Below, piece by piece: positions 1-6,287 of a DNA stretch of 10,129 nucleotides (the first letter of the stretch is position 1; every line of letters starts with the position of its first letter). The notes under the pieces are model-generated. The model was not told the DNA's origin, searched no databases, and was given only the letters and a program-made list of their open reading frames with translations. The stretch is taken from contig JAJYAS010000068.1 in assembly GCA_021779415.1 (NCBI GenBank), positions 1-10,129 of the forward strand, given 5' to 3'. The translations under genes were made by a program, and so were the position numbers. The stretch is from Bacillota bacterium. GTDB lineage: Bacteria; Bacillota_B; Desulfitobacteriia; Desulfitobacteriales; Desulfitobacteriaceae.

Positions 1-128
1 CCCTTATGTATGACTGCATGTGAACCATTGGCGTGCTTAACGCTTTATCGTCTGCGTTCGCTTACGCAAATTCCGCTTAACGTGCTCTCTCTGCAATATT
101 GCTTTTTGACTTTCTGCAGTGAAATTGC
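1..128. other. Intergenic tail downstream of folC with short repeats
   Basis: No gene is supported here. The octamer GCTTAACG occurs twice (35-42 and 75-82), and TGCGT/ACGCA (53-57 with 64-68) could form a small hairpin between them. There is no stem followed by a U-run on the minus strand, so a folC terminator is not visible and transcription may continue to the left. Confidence 0.4.
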
Positions 129-1451
129 TTAATGCTTTAATTTATCTAATAAGGCTTGACGTGCATCCGCTAGCATATAAATTGATCCCGTGACACAAAG
201 CATGTCATTTTCCCCTACACGACTGAGGGCAAAAATAACCGCTTCCTTAGGATCTTCAATGCAATTGACGGGCCGGCCATATTGTTCTGCCAAACTTCCC
301 AGGGCTTTCCAATCTCCCGCGCGCGGGGAATTTGGACGAGTGATAATGATTTCATCGGCCAAGGGCACAAGCATATTAACCACTTTTTCGCGTTCCTTAT
401 CTGCCAGCATTCCTAAGCAAAGTATCAGGCGCTCCCGTGAGTAAAGCGGTATGGCTTGGACTAACGATTGCGCGCCATCGACATTATGCGCCCCATCTAA
501 GAGAATTTTGGGCTTCAGAGACAGGAGTTCTAAACGTCCAGGCCACTCAACCTCGCGCAATCCGGCAAAAATAGCCTCGCGTGGGATGGTTGCCCCGTAT
601 TCGCTTTGTAATAGTTCACAGACCGTAACCGCAGTGGCTGCATTGCGAAGTTGGTGAAATCCCATCAAGTGGGTGCGCAATTTCAAGTACGTTCCATGTA
701 ATCCAATCAGATCAAATTCCTGTTCCAGCTCCCCGCTCCACTTGCTTTCCCAACGAACATCTTCCCCTACCAACCAAAGAGGAACGCCCATCGCCTTGGC
801 TTGTTCACGCAATACTTGGATCACATCCGGGTTATCTGACGCCGTTACCACGCAAGAATGGGGTTTAATAATGCCCGCTTTTACCCGTGCAATCGATACC
901 ACATCGGAACCCAAATAATCCATGTGATCCATGGCGACATTCGTAATGACGGAAATCAGAGGAGAAACCACATTCGTTGAATCAATGGCTCCCCCCAAGC
1001 CCACTTCGATGAGAGCAAAATCAACATTTTCTTCTTTAAAATAATGAAAGGCTAGGGCAGTATTCACCTCAAACTCGGTCGGATGCTCAAATCCTTCGGC
1101 AACCATATCCTCTAGATGCGGACGTACGCGAGCGATTTCGTCAATTACTCGTTCTTTCGGAATCATCTGACCGTTGATCGTCATACGTTCCCGATAATCA
1201 TGCAAGTGAGGGGAAGTAAATACCCCCACTCTATACCCTGCTTCCCGCAAAATACGAGCAATCATGACGGTTGTCGAGCCCTTACCGTTCGTACCGCCCA
1301 CATGCACCACGCGCAAGGCTTTTTCCGGGTTTCCTAACCGTTTAAGAAGTTCCTGGATGCGCTCCAAACCAAAATTCATACCAAAGGTTGTTAGGTTGAC
1401 GAGGTATTGTAGGCTCTCCTGATAGTCCTGCTCCAGTTTTTCATTGGACAT
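129..1451 (-). CDS. folC: Bifunctional folylpolyglutamate synthase / dihydrofolate synthase
   Basis: This cytoplasmic Mur-ligase-family enzyme adds glutamate to dihydropteroate and to reduced folates, using ATP. The 440 residues match the usual family length. Visible motifs are the P-loop GGTNGKGST (about 52-60), the TSPHLHDYRERM substrate/ATP region (79-90), EVGLGGAIDSTN (149-160), the KAGIIK segment (191-196) that carries the carbamylated lysine position in this family, GFHQLRNAATA (264-274), WPGRLE (303-308) and LLDGAHN (317-323), which opens the C-terminal glutamate-binding domain. The ATG start at 1451 is preceded by GAGGGGG about ten bases upstream. The gene lies 78 bases behind valS on the same strand, the order common in Firmicutes, so it is probably co-transcribed from the T-box promoter. 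The gap holds a heptamer repeat and no obvious terminator. The sequence alone does not show whether both synthase activities are kept. The family call is very secure. Confidence 0.97.
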   Translation of the reverse strand: MSNEKLEQDYQESLQYLVNLTTFGMNFGLERIQELLKRLGNPEKALRVVHVGGTNGKGSTTVMIARILREAGYRVGVFTSPHLHDYRERMTINGQMIPKERVIDEIARVRPHLEDMVAEGFEHPTEFEVNTALAFHYFKEENVDFALIEVGLGGAIDSTNVVSPLISVITNVAMDHMDYLGSDVVSIARVKAGIIKPHSCVVTASDNPDVIQVLREQAKAMGVPLWLVGEDVRWESKWSGELEQEFDLIGLHGTYLKLRTHLMGFHQLRNAATAVTVCELLQSEYGATIPREAIFAGLREVEWPGRLELLSLKPKILLDGAHNVDGAQSLVQAIPLYSRERLILCLGMLADKEREKVVNMLVPLADEIIITRPNSPRAGDWKALGSLAEQYGRPVNCIEDPKEAVIFALSRVGENDMLCVTGSIYMLADARQALLDKLKH

Positions 1452-1475
1452 ACTCGCTTTTCCCCCTCAAGAGCA

Positions 1476-1510
1476 ATTCACGATTCACGCTTTACGATCC
1501 ACGATTTACG
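1476..1510. repeat. Five-copy heptanucleotide tandem repeat (consensus CGTGAAT)
   Basis: On the minus strand five consecutive 7-mers follow each other without spacers: CGTAAAT, CGTGGAT, CGTAAAG, CGTGAAT and CGTGAAT. The array fills about half of the valS-folC gap and ends shortly before the folC ribosome-binding site. It has no stem-forming complementarity that would make it a terminator. Short heptamer arrays of this kind occur between genes in some bacteria; the function here is unknown. Confidence 0.8.
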
Positions 1511-1529
1511 CTTTGTTACTCACAACTCT

Positions 1530-4175
1530 CTAGCCCATTTTTAGCTCCTTCAACCGTTCTTCTAAGGCCGCCTTACGTGCGATAATTCCTTCTAGTTTTT
1601 CCCGTTCTTTAGCCACAACAGCCGCAGGGGCTTTCGCAGTAAATCCAGGATTATTAAGTTTCACTTCCAGAATCTGTTGGTCCTGATTCGCGACAGACAT
1701 TTCCTTTTCCAAACGAGCCACTTCTTTATCTAGATCCATCAGTCCTTTTAAAGGGAGATAAATTTCCACGCCTTCAAGAACAGCACTGGCGGCTTGAGAG
1801 GGCTTCTCAGCCAGCATTTCTAAAATTTCTACACTCGCCCCTCCAGCCAATTTCAGGATGTCTGCTTTCCCATTCTCAAGCACCGCGCGTTGAGTCGGCT
1901 CCGGAGCAAGCATCAAAATCTCTACTTTCTGCCCAGGTGCCACCTTCATCTCGGCCCGAATATTGCGAATTGCCTTGATCGCTTCCATGAGGAGGGTCAT
2001 ATTCTTCTCTGCCACTGCGTCTTGATACAGAGGTACTTCAGGCCACGCCTGCATCATGATGCTATCCCCCTGGATCGGGAGATTCTGCCAAATTTCCTCC
2101 GTCAGGAAAGGCATATAGGGATGCAAGAGTCGCAGGGTTCCTTCGAGAACTTCAAGCAATACGGATTGGGCAGTGTGCCGAGCCCCCCCATCTTCCTTGT
2201 TATAGAGGCGTGGCTTCGTAAGTTCGATATACCAATCACAGAATTCATTCCAAATAAATTCGTAGAGCAATCGTCCGGCTTCTCCGAGATCAAAGGTGTC
2301 CAGCGCTCCGGTAACGTTCTCCACGGTGGAAGCATAACGGCTAAGAATCCAGCGATCAGCCAGCATGAGTTCCCCACGGGGCCCTTCTTCATAGTCTTCT
2401 AAATTGAGGAGTACAAAACGAGACGCATTCCAAATCTTGTTCGAGAAATTCCGTGTGGCCTCAAGGCGTTCCGGATGGAAACGGAGGTCATTTCCCGGCG
2501 TATTGCCCGTAATGAGCATAAAGCGCAAGGTATCTGCACCATACTGTTCAATGACCTCGATCGGGTCAACACCGTTACCTAGAGATTTGCTCATCTTTCG
2601 TCCTTGAGCATCCAGCACCAAACCGTGAATCATGACCTTGGAAAAAGGCACTTCCTTCATGAACTCCATAGCCATGAAAATCATGCGGGCAACCCAGAAG
2701 AAAATGATATCCCTTCCAGTGACTAACACAGAGGTCGGATAGAACTGTTCTAATTCAGGGGTTTTTGCCGGCCAACCCATGGTTGAAAAAGGCCATAGTC
2801 CGGAAGAAAACCACGTATCCAAGACGTCAGGATCTTGCTTCAAGTGGTCAGATCCGCACGTTGGGCACGTTGCTGGATCCTCTTTAGTACAGATCTCCTT
2901 ACCGCAAGCCTCGCAGTACCAAACTGGGATGCGATGTCCCCACCACAACTGGCGAGAAATACACCAATCCCGGATATTTTCCATCCAGCCCAGATAGATC
3001 TTATCAAAACGGTCCGGAACAAATTCCAAACGTCCGTCGCGCACAACCTCCAGAGCGGGCTTGGCGAGAGGCTCCATTTTCACGAACCATTGTTTACTGA
3101 CCATGGGTTCAATCACGCTGGAGCAACGATAACATTCCCCAACAGCATGAGCATGGGGATCTATTTTGACTAATACCCCTGCCGATTTTAAATCGTTCAC
3201 GACCGCTTTCCGAGCCTCGAAACGATCCTGCCCTTGATATTTCCCTGCATTTTCATTCATCTTAGCTTCTTTGTCTAAGACGACGATCTGGGGCAAATGG
3301 TGACGCAGGCCGATTTCAAAGTCATTCGGGTCATGGGCTGGGGTAATTTTTACCGCGCCCGTCCCAAACTCTCGGTCGACATACTCATCGGCAATAATGG
3401 GAATTTCCCGCTCCATAAGAGGGAGAATCAGAGTTTTTCCGATTAAGTGCGTATACCGTTCATCGTCCGGATGAACCGCCACGGCGGTGTCTCCAAGCAT
3501 GGTTTCAGGCCGAGTGGTGGCTACAATCAGCGACTCGTCACTGTCTTTTACCGGGTAACGCAGATGATACAAATTTCCATCATGATCGACATGTTCTACT
3601 TCAATATCTGAAATGGTGGTATGACATTTAGGACACCAATTGATAATATAATTTCCCCGATAAATCAGCCCTTTATTATAAAGATCAACAAAGGCCTCTC
3701 GAACCGCCTTAGAACATCCTTCATCCATGGTGAAACGTTCACGTTCCCAGTCACAAGAAGCTCCCAGGCGCCGCAACTGTTGCGTAATTCGTCCACCATA
3801 CTGTCCTTTCCATTCCCAGACCCGCTCCAAGAACTTCTCGCGCCCCAGTTCGTTGCGATTCGTTCCTTCCTTAGCTAACTGTCCTTCTACTTTGGCTTGG
3901 GTTGCAATTCCAGCATGGTCTGTCCCCGGCAACCAGAGCGTATTGTAGCCCTGCATCCGCTTATAGCGGGTCAAAATATCCTGAATCGTGCCGTCCATAG
4001 CGTGCCCCAGGTGTAGTGCACCTGTAACATTCGGCGGGGGCATCACAATACTAAACGCTGGTTTTTCCTTATTGACTTCATCATGGAAAAACCCATTTTC
4101 CTCCCAATACTGATACCATTTCCCTTCCACTAGGGCAGGATCATACGTTTTTGCCATCTCAACTTTTTCTACCAT
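1530..4175 (-). CDS. valS: Valyl-tRNA synthetase (class I)
   Basis: This cytoplasmic enzyme charges tRNA-Val with valine and edits misactivated threonine. The 881 residues are typical full length. In order: the class I HIGH motif in PPPNVTGALHLGHAMD (46-61); the CP1 editing domain with TTRPET (220-225) and GTGAVKITPAHDPND (271-285); zinc-type cysteine pairs at C181/C184 with C348/C351 and at C421/C424 with C437/C440; the KMSKS motif (527-531) followed by the anticodon-binding helical domain; and a charged coiled-coil arm over roughly the last 65 residues, typical of ValRS. The ATG at 4175 is preceded by AAGGAG with a nine-base spacer, which supports this start over the internal Met at residue 7. 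Expression should respond to uncharged tRNA-Val through the upstream T-box leader with a GUA specifier. An unusually long, repeat-rich segment of about 255 bases lies between that terminator and the start codon. No damage to the gene is visible. Confidence 0.98.
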   Translation of the reverse strand: MVEKVEMAKTYDPALVEGKWYQYWEENGFFHDEVNKEKPAFSIVMPPPNVTGALHLGHAMDGTIQDILTRYKRMQGYNTLWLPGTDHAGIATQAKVEGQLAKEGTNRNELGREKFLERVWEWKGQYGGRITQQLRRLGASCDWERERFTMDEGCSKAVREAFVDLYNKGLIYRGNYIINWCPKCHTTISDIEVEHVDHDGNLYHLRYPVKDSDESLIVATTRPETMLGDTAVAVHPDDERYTHLIGKTLILPLMEREIPIIADEYVDREFGTGAVKITPAHDPNDFEIGLRHHLPQIVVLDKEAKMNENAGKYQGQDRFEARKAVVNDLKSAGVLVKIDPHAHAVGECYRCSSVIEPMVSKQWFVKMEPLAKPALEVVRDGRLEFVPDRFDKIYLGWMENIRDWCISRQLWWGHRIPVWYCEACGKEICTKEDPATCPTCGSDHLKQDPDVLDTWFSSGLWPFSTMGWPAKTPELEQFYPTSVLVTGRDIIFFWVARMIFMAMEFMKEVPFSKVMIHGLVLDAQGRKMSKSLGNGVDPIEVIEQYGADTLRFMLITGNTPGNDLRFHPERLEATRNFSNKIWNASRFVLLNLEDYEEGPRGELMLADRWILSRYASTVENVTGALDTFDLGEAGRLLYEFIWNEFCDWYIELTKPRLYNKEDGGARHTAQSVLLEVLEGTLRLLHPYMPFLTEEIWQNLPIQGDSIMMQAWPEVPLYQDAVAEKNMTLLMEAIKAIRNIRAEMKVAPGQKVEILMLAPEPTQRAVLENGKADILKLAGGASVEILEMLAEKPSQAASAVLEGVEIYLPLKGLMDLDKEVARLEKEMSVANQDQQILEVKLNNPGFTAKAPAAVVAKEREKLEGIIARKAALEERLKELKMG

Positions 4176-4433
4176 TTTTTCAAACTCCTTTTATCTCAAC
4201 TTGGAAGCAGAGGGACGGTTCTCTTGCTTCCTTCAGTCCTCAGCATGCTTCATCTGTAAGTTGGTGCAAGTTAGGGACACTTCCTACTCAAACCGTTAAA
4301 GAAAACTTGGCTAGCGCCCGAAGACACTGTCTTCGCACGAATTAGCCTTCTTGCAGCCTTTGCGAAGGCGGTCGCCTTAGTTGCACTTATGCTTGGAAAG
4401 TATATAACGTAAGTTTATACTTTCTGATAGTAT
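4176..4433 (-). repeat. Palindrome-rich segment between T-box terminator and valS
   Basis: These roughly 255 bases contain no convincing gene but several inverted repeats: GAAAGTATA/TATACTTTC (4396-4404 with 4416-4424, nine bp), AAGGCG/CGCCTT (4365-4370 with 4373-4378), GCCTTC/GAAGGC (4345-4350 with 4364-4369), CGAAGACA/TGTCTTCG (4319-4326 with 4328-4335, eight bp around one base) and a REP-like hairpin at 4203-4231. T-box leaders usually reach the start codon much sooner, so this looks like inserted mobile intergenic repeat material within the transcribed leader. It must be read through to express valS and would form strong RNA hairpins. Origin as a repeat insertion is inferred. Confidence 0.6.
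4203..4231. repeat. REP-like hairpin with GGGACGGTTC core
   Basis: GGAAGCA (4203-4209) pairs with TGCTTCC (4225-4231) and GAG with CTC inside it, with one bulged T, around the loop GGACGGTT. A related motif, GGGACACTTC, occurs nearby at 4274-4283 without the same stem. The GGGACGGTTC/GAACCGTCCC core resembles REP elements mobilised by IS200-like RAYT transposases in Clostridia. That likeness is from memory, and no transposase is present here. Confidence 0.5.
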
Positions 4434-4471
4434 AAAAAAAGCCTTTCATCCTGGGAAAGGACGAAAAGCTT
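4434..4471 (-). terminator. Regulated intrinsic terminator of the valS T-box
   Basis: On the minus strand, AAGCTTTTCGTCC (4471-4459) pairs over 13 positions, with two G-U wobbles, with GGATGAAAGGCTT (4451-4439) around a seven-base loop. A run of seven U residues follows, ending at 4434. The 5' arm overlaps the region just after the T-box core, so terminator and antiterminator should exclude each other, as is standard for this riboswitch class. Confidence 0.93.
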
Positions 4472-4550
4472 CCGTGGTACCACCTTTATTCTGAGAACTA
4501 TTGCGTTTCCCAGCACTTGTCATTCGCTAACGGGTTGTTCCGTCAGAGAG

Positions 4551-4553
4551 TAC
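4551..4553 (-). promoter_or_regulatory. T-box specifier codon GUA (Val)
   Basis: On the minus strand the triplet GTA follows GAA and is followed by C and then the CTCTCT-side helix strand. This aligns position for position with the specifier context of known T-boxes (GAA-x-codon-x-stem). It predicts pairing with the UAC anticodon of tRNA-Val, in agreement with the downstream valS. Confidence 0.88.
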
Positions 4554-4691
4554 TTCATTCCCCTCTGCCCCTCCTGTGCGACCTTAGCGTCTTTCCGAAA
4601 AGACCTCCCAGCAGTTGGCCTTTCTCTCTGAACGGTTAACCCACGCTATTCCTCACGTTCTTCGGGTTTTCACTAAATTTCTTTATAATAC

Positions 4692-4720
4692 ATTATACTC
4701 GGCAGGATAAATATTGTCAA
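4692..4720 (-). promoter_or_regulatory. Consensus sigma-A promoter for valS-folC
   Basis: The minus strand shows a perfect -35 box TTGACA (4720-4715), a spacer of exactly 17 bases and a perfect -10 box TATAAT (4697-4692). The expected transcription start is near 4685, just upstream of T-box Stem I. A full-consensus promoter fits an operon controlled mainly by T-box termination after initiation. Confidence 0.93.
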
Positions 4721-4929
4721 AATGATTACCCAGGGCCACAGTCTAGTCTCAACCCTATGAATTTTATATGTAATAACTACTATTTCAAGAAGGATTTTGT
4801 CGATAGGCCACGAATAATGTACTTGAATTATAGTGACTAACATGATGGACTAATCAAGCGATGATTAGTCCATCATTCCATCATTTTCAATATATCTCTT
4901 AGTAAAAAAATTTGGTAGGGGGAAATTTA
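4721..4929. other. Divergent intergenic region between valS promoter and chemoreceptor gene
   Basis: This AT-rich stretch has no supported gene. Its only strong structure is the 15-bp inverted repeat at 4842-4876. I could not identify a convincing sigma-A promoter for the chemoreceptor. GTCGATAG at 4799-4806 faintly resembles the -10 of a flagellar sigma-D promoter (GCCGATAT) but has no TAAA box at the right distance. A good ribosome-binding site, AGGGGG, ends eight bases before the ATG at 4930. Confidence 0.45.
4842..4876. repeat. Perfect 15-bp inverted repeat with 5-base loop
   Basis: ATGATGGACTAATCA (4842-4856) is exactly complementary to 4862-4876 around the loop AGCGA. It lies 53 bases upstream of the chemoreceptor start. 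Neither side carries the immediate T-run of a standard terminator; the plus side continues as TCCATCATTTT. It could be a weak terminator or attenuator, a protein-binding site, or a small repeat element. Confidence 0.85.
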
Positions 4930-6264
4930 ATGGCAGTATTTCTTGAAGAATCCAGTCAATTCTTTGTTCGTCACTCTCGAATCGTTCGCTGGTGGTTTAA
5001 CTTAACTTTGTCTACCAAACTTATTCTTGCTTTTGCGATTAGTGCTTTCATTAATTTGTTTACAGGCAGTGTTGCTTATTTCTTAGTTTTAATGGGTAGA
5101 AATATTCAAACCCAAATCGGAACCTTAATGATTCTCACCACCGTTGCCAGTGTTTTGATTTTTCTCTACGGCCTTTATATTGCTTTCCTAACCTCAACAC
5201 CCCTTCGCCGTGCGGTTAGCTTCGCAGATACCTTGGCCAAAGGTGACCTAACACCCGAACTACACTGTCTAACTCAAACCGATGAGATTGGGCAACTCTG
5301 CCAATCACTGAATGTGATGCTGGAGAGTTTCCGCTTATTAGTGGGCAATATTTCGCACGGAGCGGACATTTTCTGTGAATCATCCCGAGTTTTGACGGAG
5401 CAAGCAGAAGTAACGGCCTATGCCACACAACAAGTGTCCCTTTCCATTAACCAAGTCGCTCAAGGATCGCAAAACCAGGCCTTTAGTGTACAAACCATCC
5501 TCCTAGCTGTCAAAGATATGTCTTCCGGCATTCAGCAAATTGATCAAAGCGTATCCCTTGCTGACGAGGCTTCTTCACAGGCACTGACCTTCGCTAACGA
5601 AGGGGGCCAAGCCATCGCCAAAACGGGTACCCAAATGGGCCATATTCATCAAACAGTGTCTGAAACGGGCTTGATTATTTCCGAACTCGGGGAGAAATCT
5701 GCTTTCATCGGAACAATTGTGGAGACGATCAAAACGATCTCGGACCAAACTAACTTACTGGCCCTCAATGCCGCCATCGAGGCCGCACGTGCTGGTGAAA
5801 ATGGACGGGGATTCAGTGTAGTGGCTGAAGAAGTCCGAAAACTAGCCGAGCAATCAACACTATCCAGTGCTCAAATTGAACAAATAATTCAAGATATTAA
5901 GATGAATGTAGAACGCGCTATTACCAGCATGACTGCGGAAAAAGACGTGGTACGCAGCGGTTTACACGTCATTGAAGAGGCCCAGAGAGCGTTTGACCAC
6001 ATTATGGAAAGTACCCAAGTCGTCAACCGGCAAATCCAAGACGTCTCACTTTATGGACATAATATTGCGGATAGCTCACATAAAATTTTCACAGAAATCG
6101 AACATGTAGCAGGCATTACCCAAGAAACAACCGCCCAAGCTGAGGAAGTAGCTTCCCTTAGCATACAACAATTAGGCTCGATGCAAGAAATCAATGCCTC
6201 GACGGAAGAGCTCCAATCCGCCGCCCTAGAACTTCAAAGCTCAACCCGAAAGTTTAAACTTTGA
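4930..6264 (+). CDS. Methyl-accepting chemotaxis protein without a periplasmic sensor domain
   Basis: This membrane chemoreceptor would signal to CheA/CheW. I start it at the ATG at 4930 (444 residues), because AGGGGG lies eight bases before it; an upstream in-frame TTG at 4912 has no such site. About 30 cytoplasmic residues are followed by two hydrophobic helices (roughly 31-56 and 63-87) separated by only a short GRNIQTQ-type turn, so no Cache or four-helix ligand domain exists. A HAMP domain follows (about 88-140, with PLRRAV and DEIGQL). Then comes a long coiled-coil signalling domain whose conserved tip includes [20 protein letters not shown] and [18 protein letters not shown] (270-309). 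Q/E-rich flanks suit methylation and deamidation. There is no C-terminal CheR-binding pentapeptide. The input may be membrane state, a partner protein or the short N-terminus; the ligand is unknown. It converges on the next gene, with 23 bases between them. Confidence 0.95.
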   Translation: MAVFLEESSQFFVRHSRIVRWWFNLTLSTKLILAFAISAFINLFTGSVAYFLVLMGRNIQTQIGTLMILTTVASVLIFLYGLYIAFLTSTPLRRAVSFADTLAKGDLTPELHCLTQTDEIGQLCQSLNVMLESFRLLVGNISHGADIFCESSRVLTEQAEVTAYATQQVSLSINQVAQGSQNQAFSVQTILLAVKDMSSGIQQIDQSVSLADEASSQALTFANEGGQAIAKTGTQMGHIHQTVSETGLIISELGEKSAFIGTIVETIKTISDQTNLLALNAAIEAARAGENGRGFSVVAEEVRKLAEQSTLSSAQIEQIIQDIKMNVERAITSMTAEKDVVRSGLHVIEEAQRAFDHIMESTQVVNRQIQDVSLYGHNIADSSHKIFTEIEHVAGITQETTAQAEEVASLSIQQLGSMQEINASTEELQSAALELQSSTRKFKL

Positions 6265-6287
6265 TCTCTAGTTGAACGAGTTCACGG

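Larger units (their letters stand above)
4434..4685 (-). promoter_or_regulatory. T-box leader (tRNA-Val-sensing riboswitch) for valS
   Basis: Read on the minus strand, this is a complete T-box leader. The base of Stem I pairs 4638-4642 with 4532-4536 (GGGTT/AACCC). A purine-rich K-turn-like loop follows, then an 8-bp helix TCAGAGAG/CTCTCTGA (4624-4631 with 4543-4550). The specifier triplet GUA (4553-4551, valine) sits directly beside that helix, the same place as in well-studied leaders such as glyQS. The distal arm AAAGGCC...GGTCTTT carries the CTGCTGGGA loop. Stem III pairs 4507-4513 with 4491-4497. The T-box core AGGTGGTACCACG lies in 4471-4490. The variable base after TGG is T, which would pair with the A73 discriminator of tRNA-Val. 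Uncharged tRNA should stabilise the antiterminator and allow read-through into valS and folC. The 5' edge is estimated from the promoter. Confidence 0.95.

Noticed and set aside
92..106. GCAATATTGC followed by TTTTT as a terminator
   Set aside because: The palindrome leaves no loop of workable size, and the T-run is on the plus strand while folC is read on the minus strand.
1476..1510. CRISPR-like array
   Set aside because: The 7-base units are contiguous with no spacers, so it is a simple tandem repeat.
1890..2402. Open frame of 170 codons on the plus strand
   Set aside because: It lies wholly antisense inside valS, has no recognisable domain or ribosome-binding site and has a composition typical of a shadow frame.
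2835..3173. Open frame of 112 codons on the plus strand
   Set aside because: It is antisense to valS, which is intact and conserved across this span.
4151..4345. Short plus-strand open frame overlapping the valS start and the palindromic segment
   Set aside because: The sequence is explained by inverted repeats, and the product shows no domain, signal or plausible start context.
4799..4806. Sigma-D (flagellar) promoter for the chemoreceptor
   Set aside because: Only a -10-like GTCGATAG is present; no TAAA box lies at the expected 12-16-base distance.
4842..4876. Standard intrinsic terminator at the 15-bp inverted repeat
   Set aside because: Neither direction has an immediate U-run and no upstream gene needs terminating, so it is listed only as an inverted repeat.
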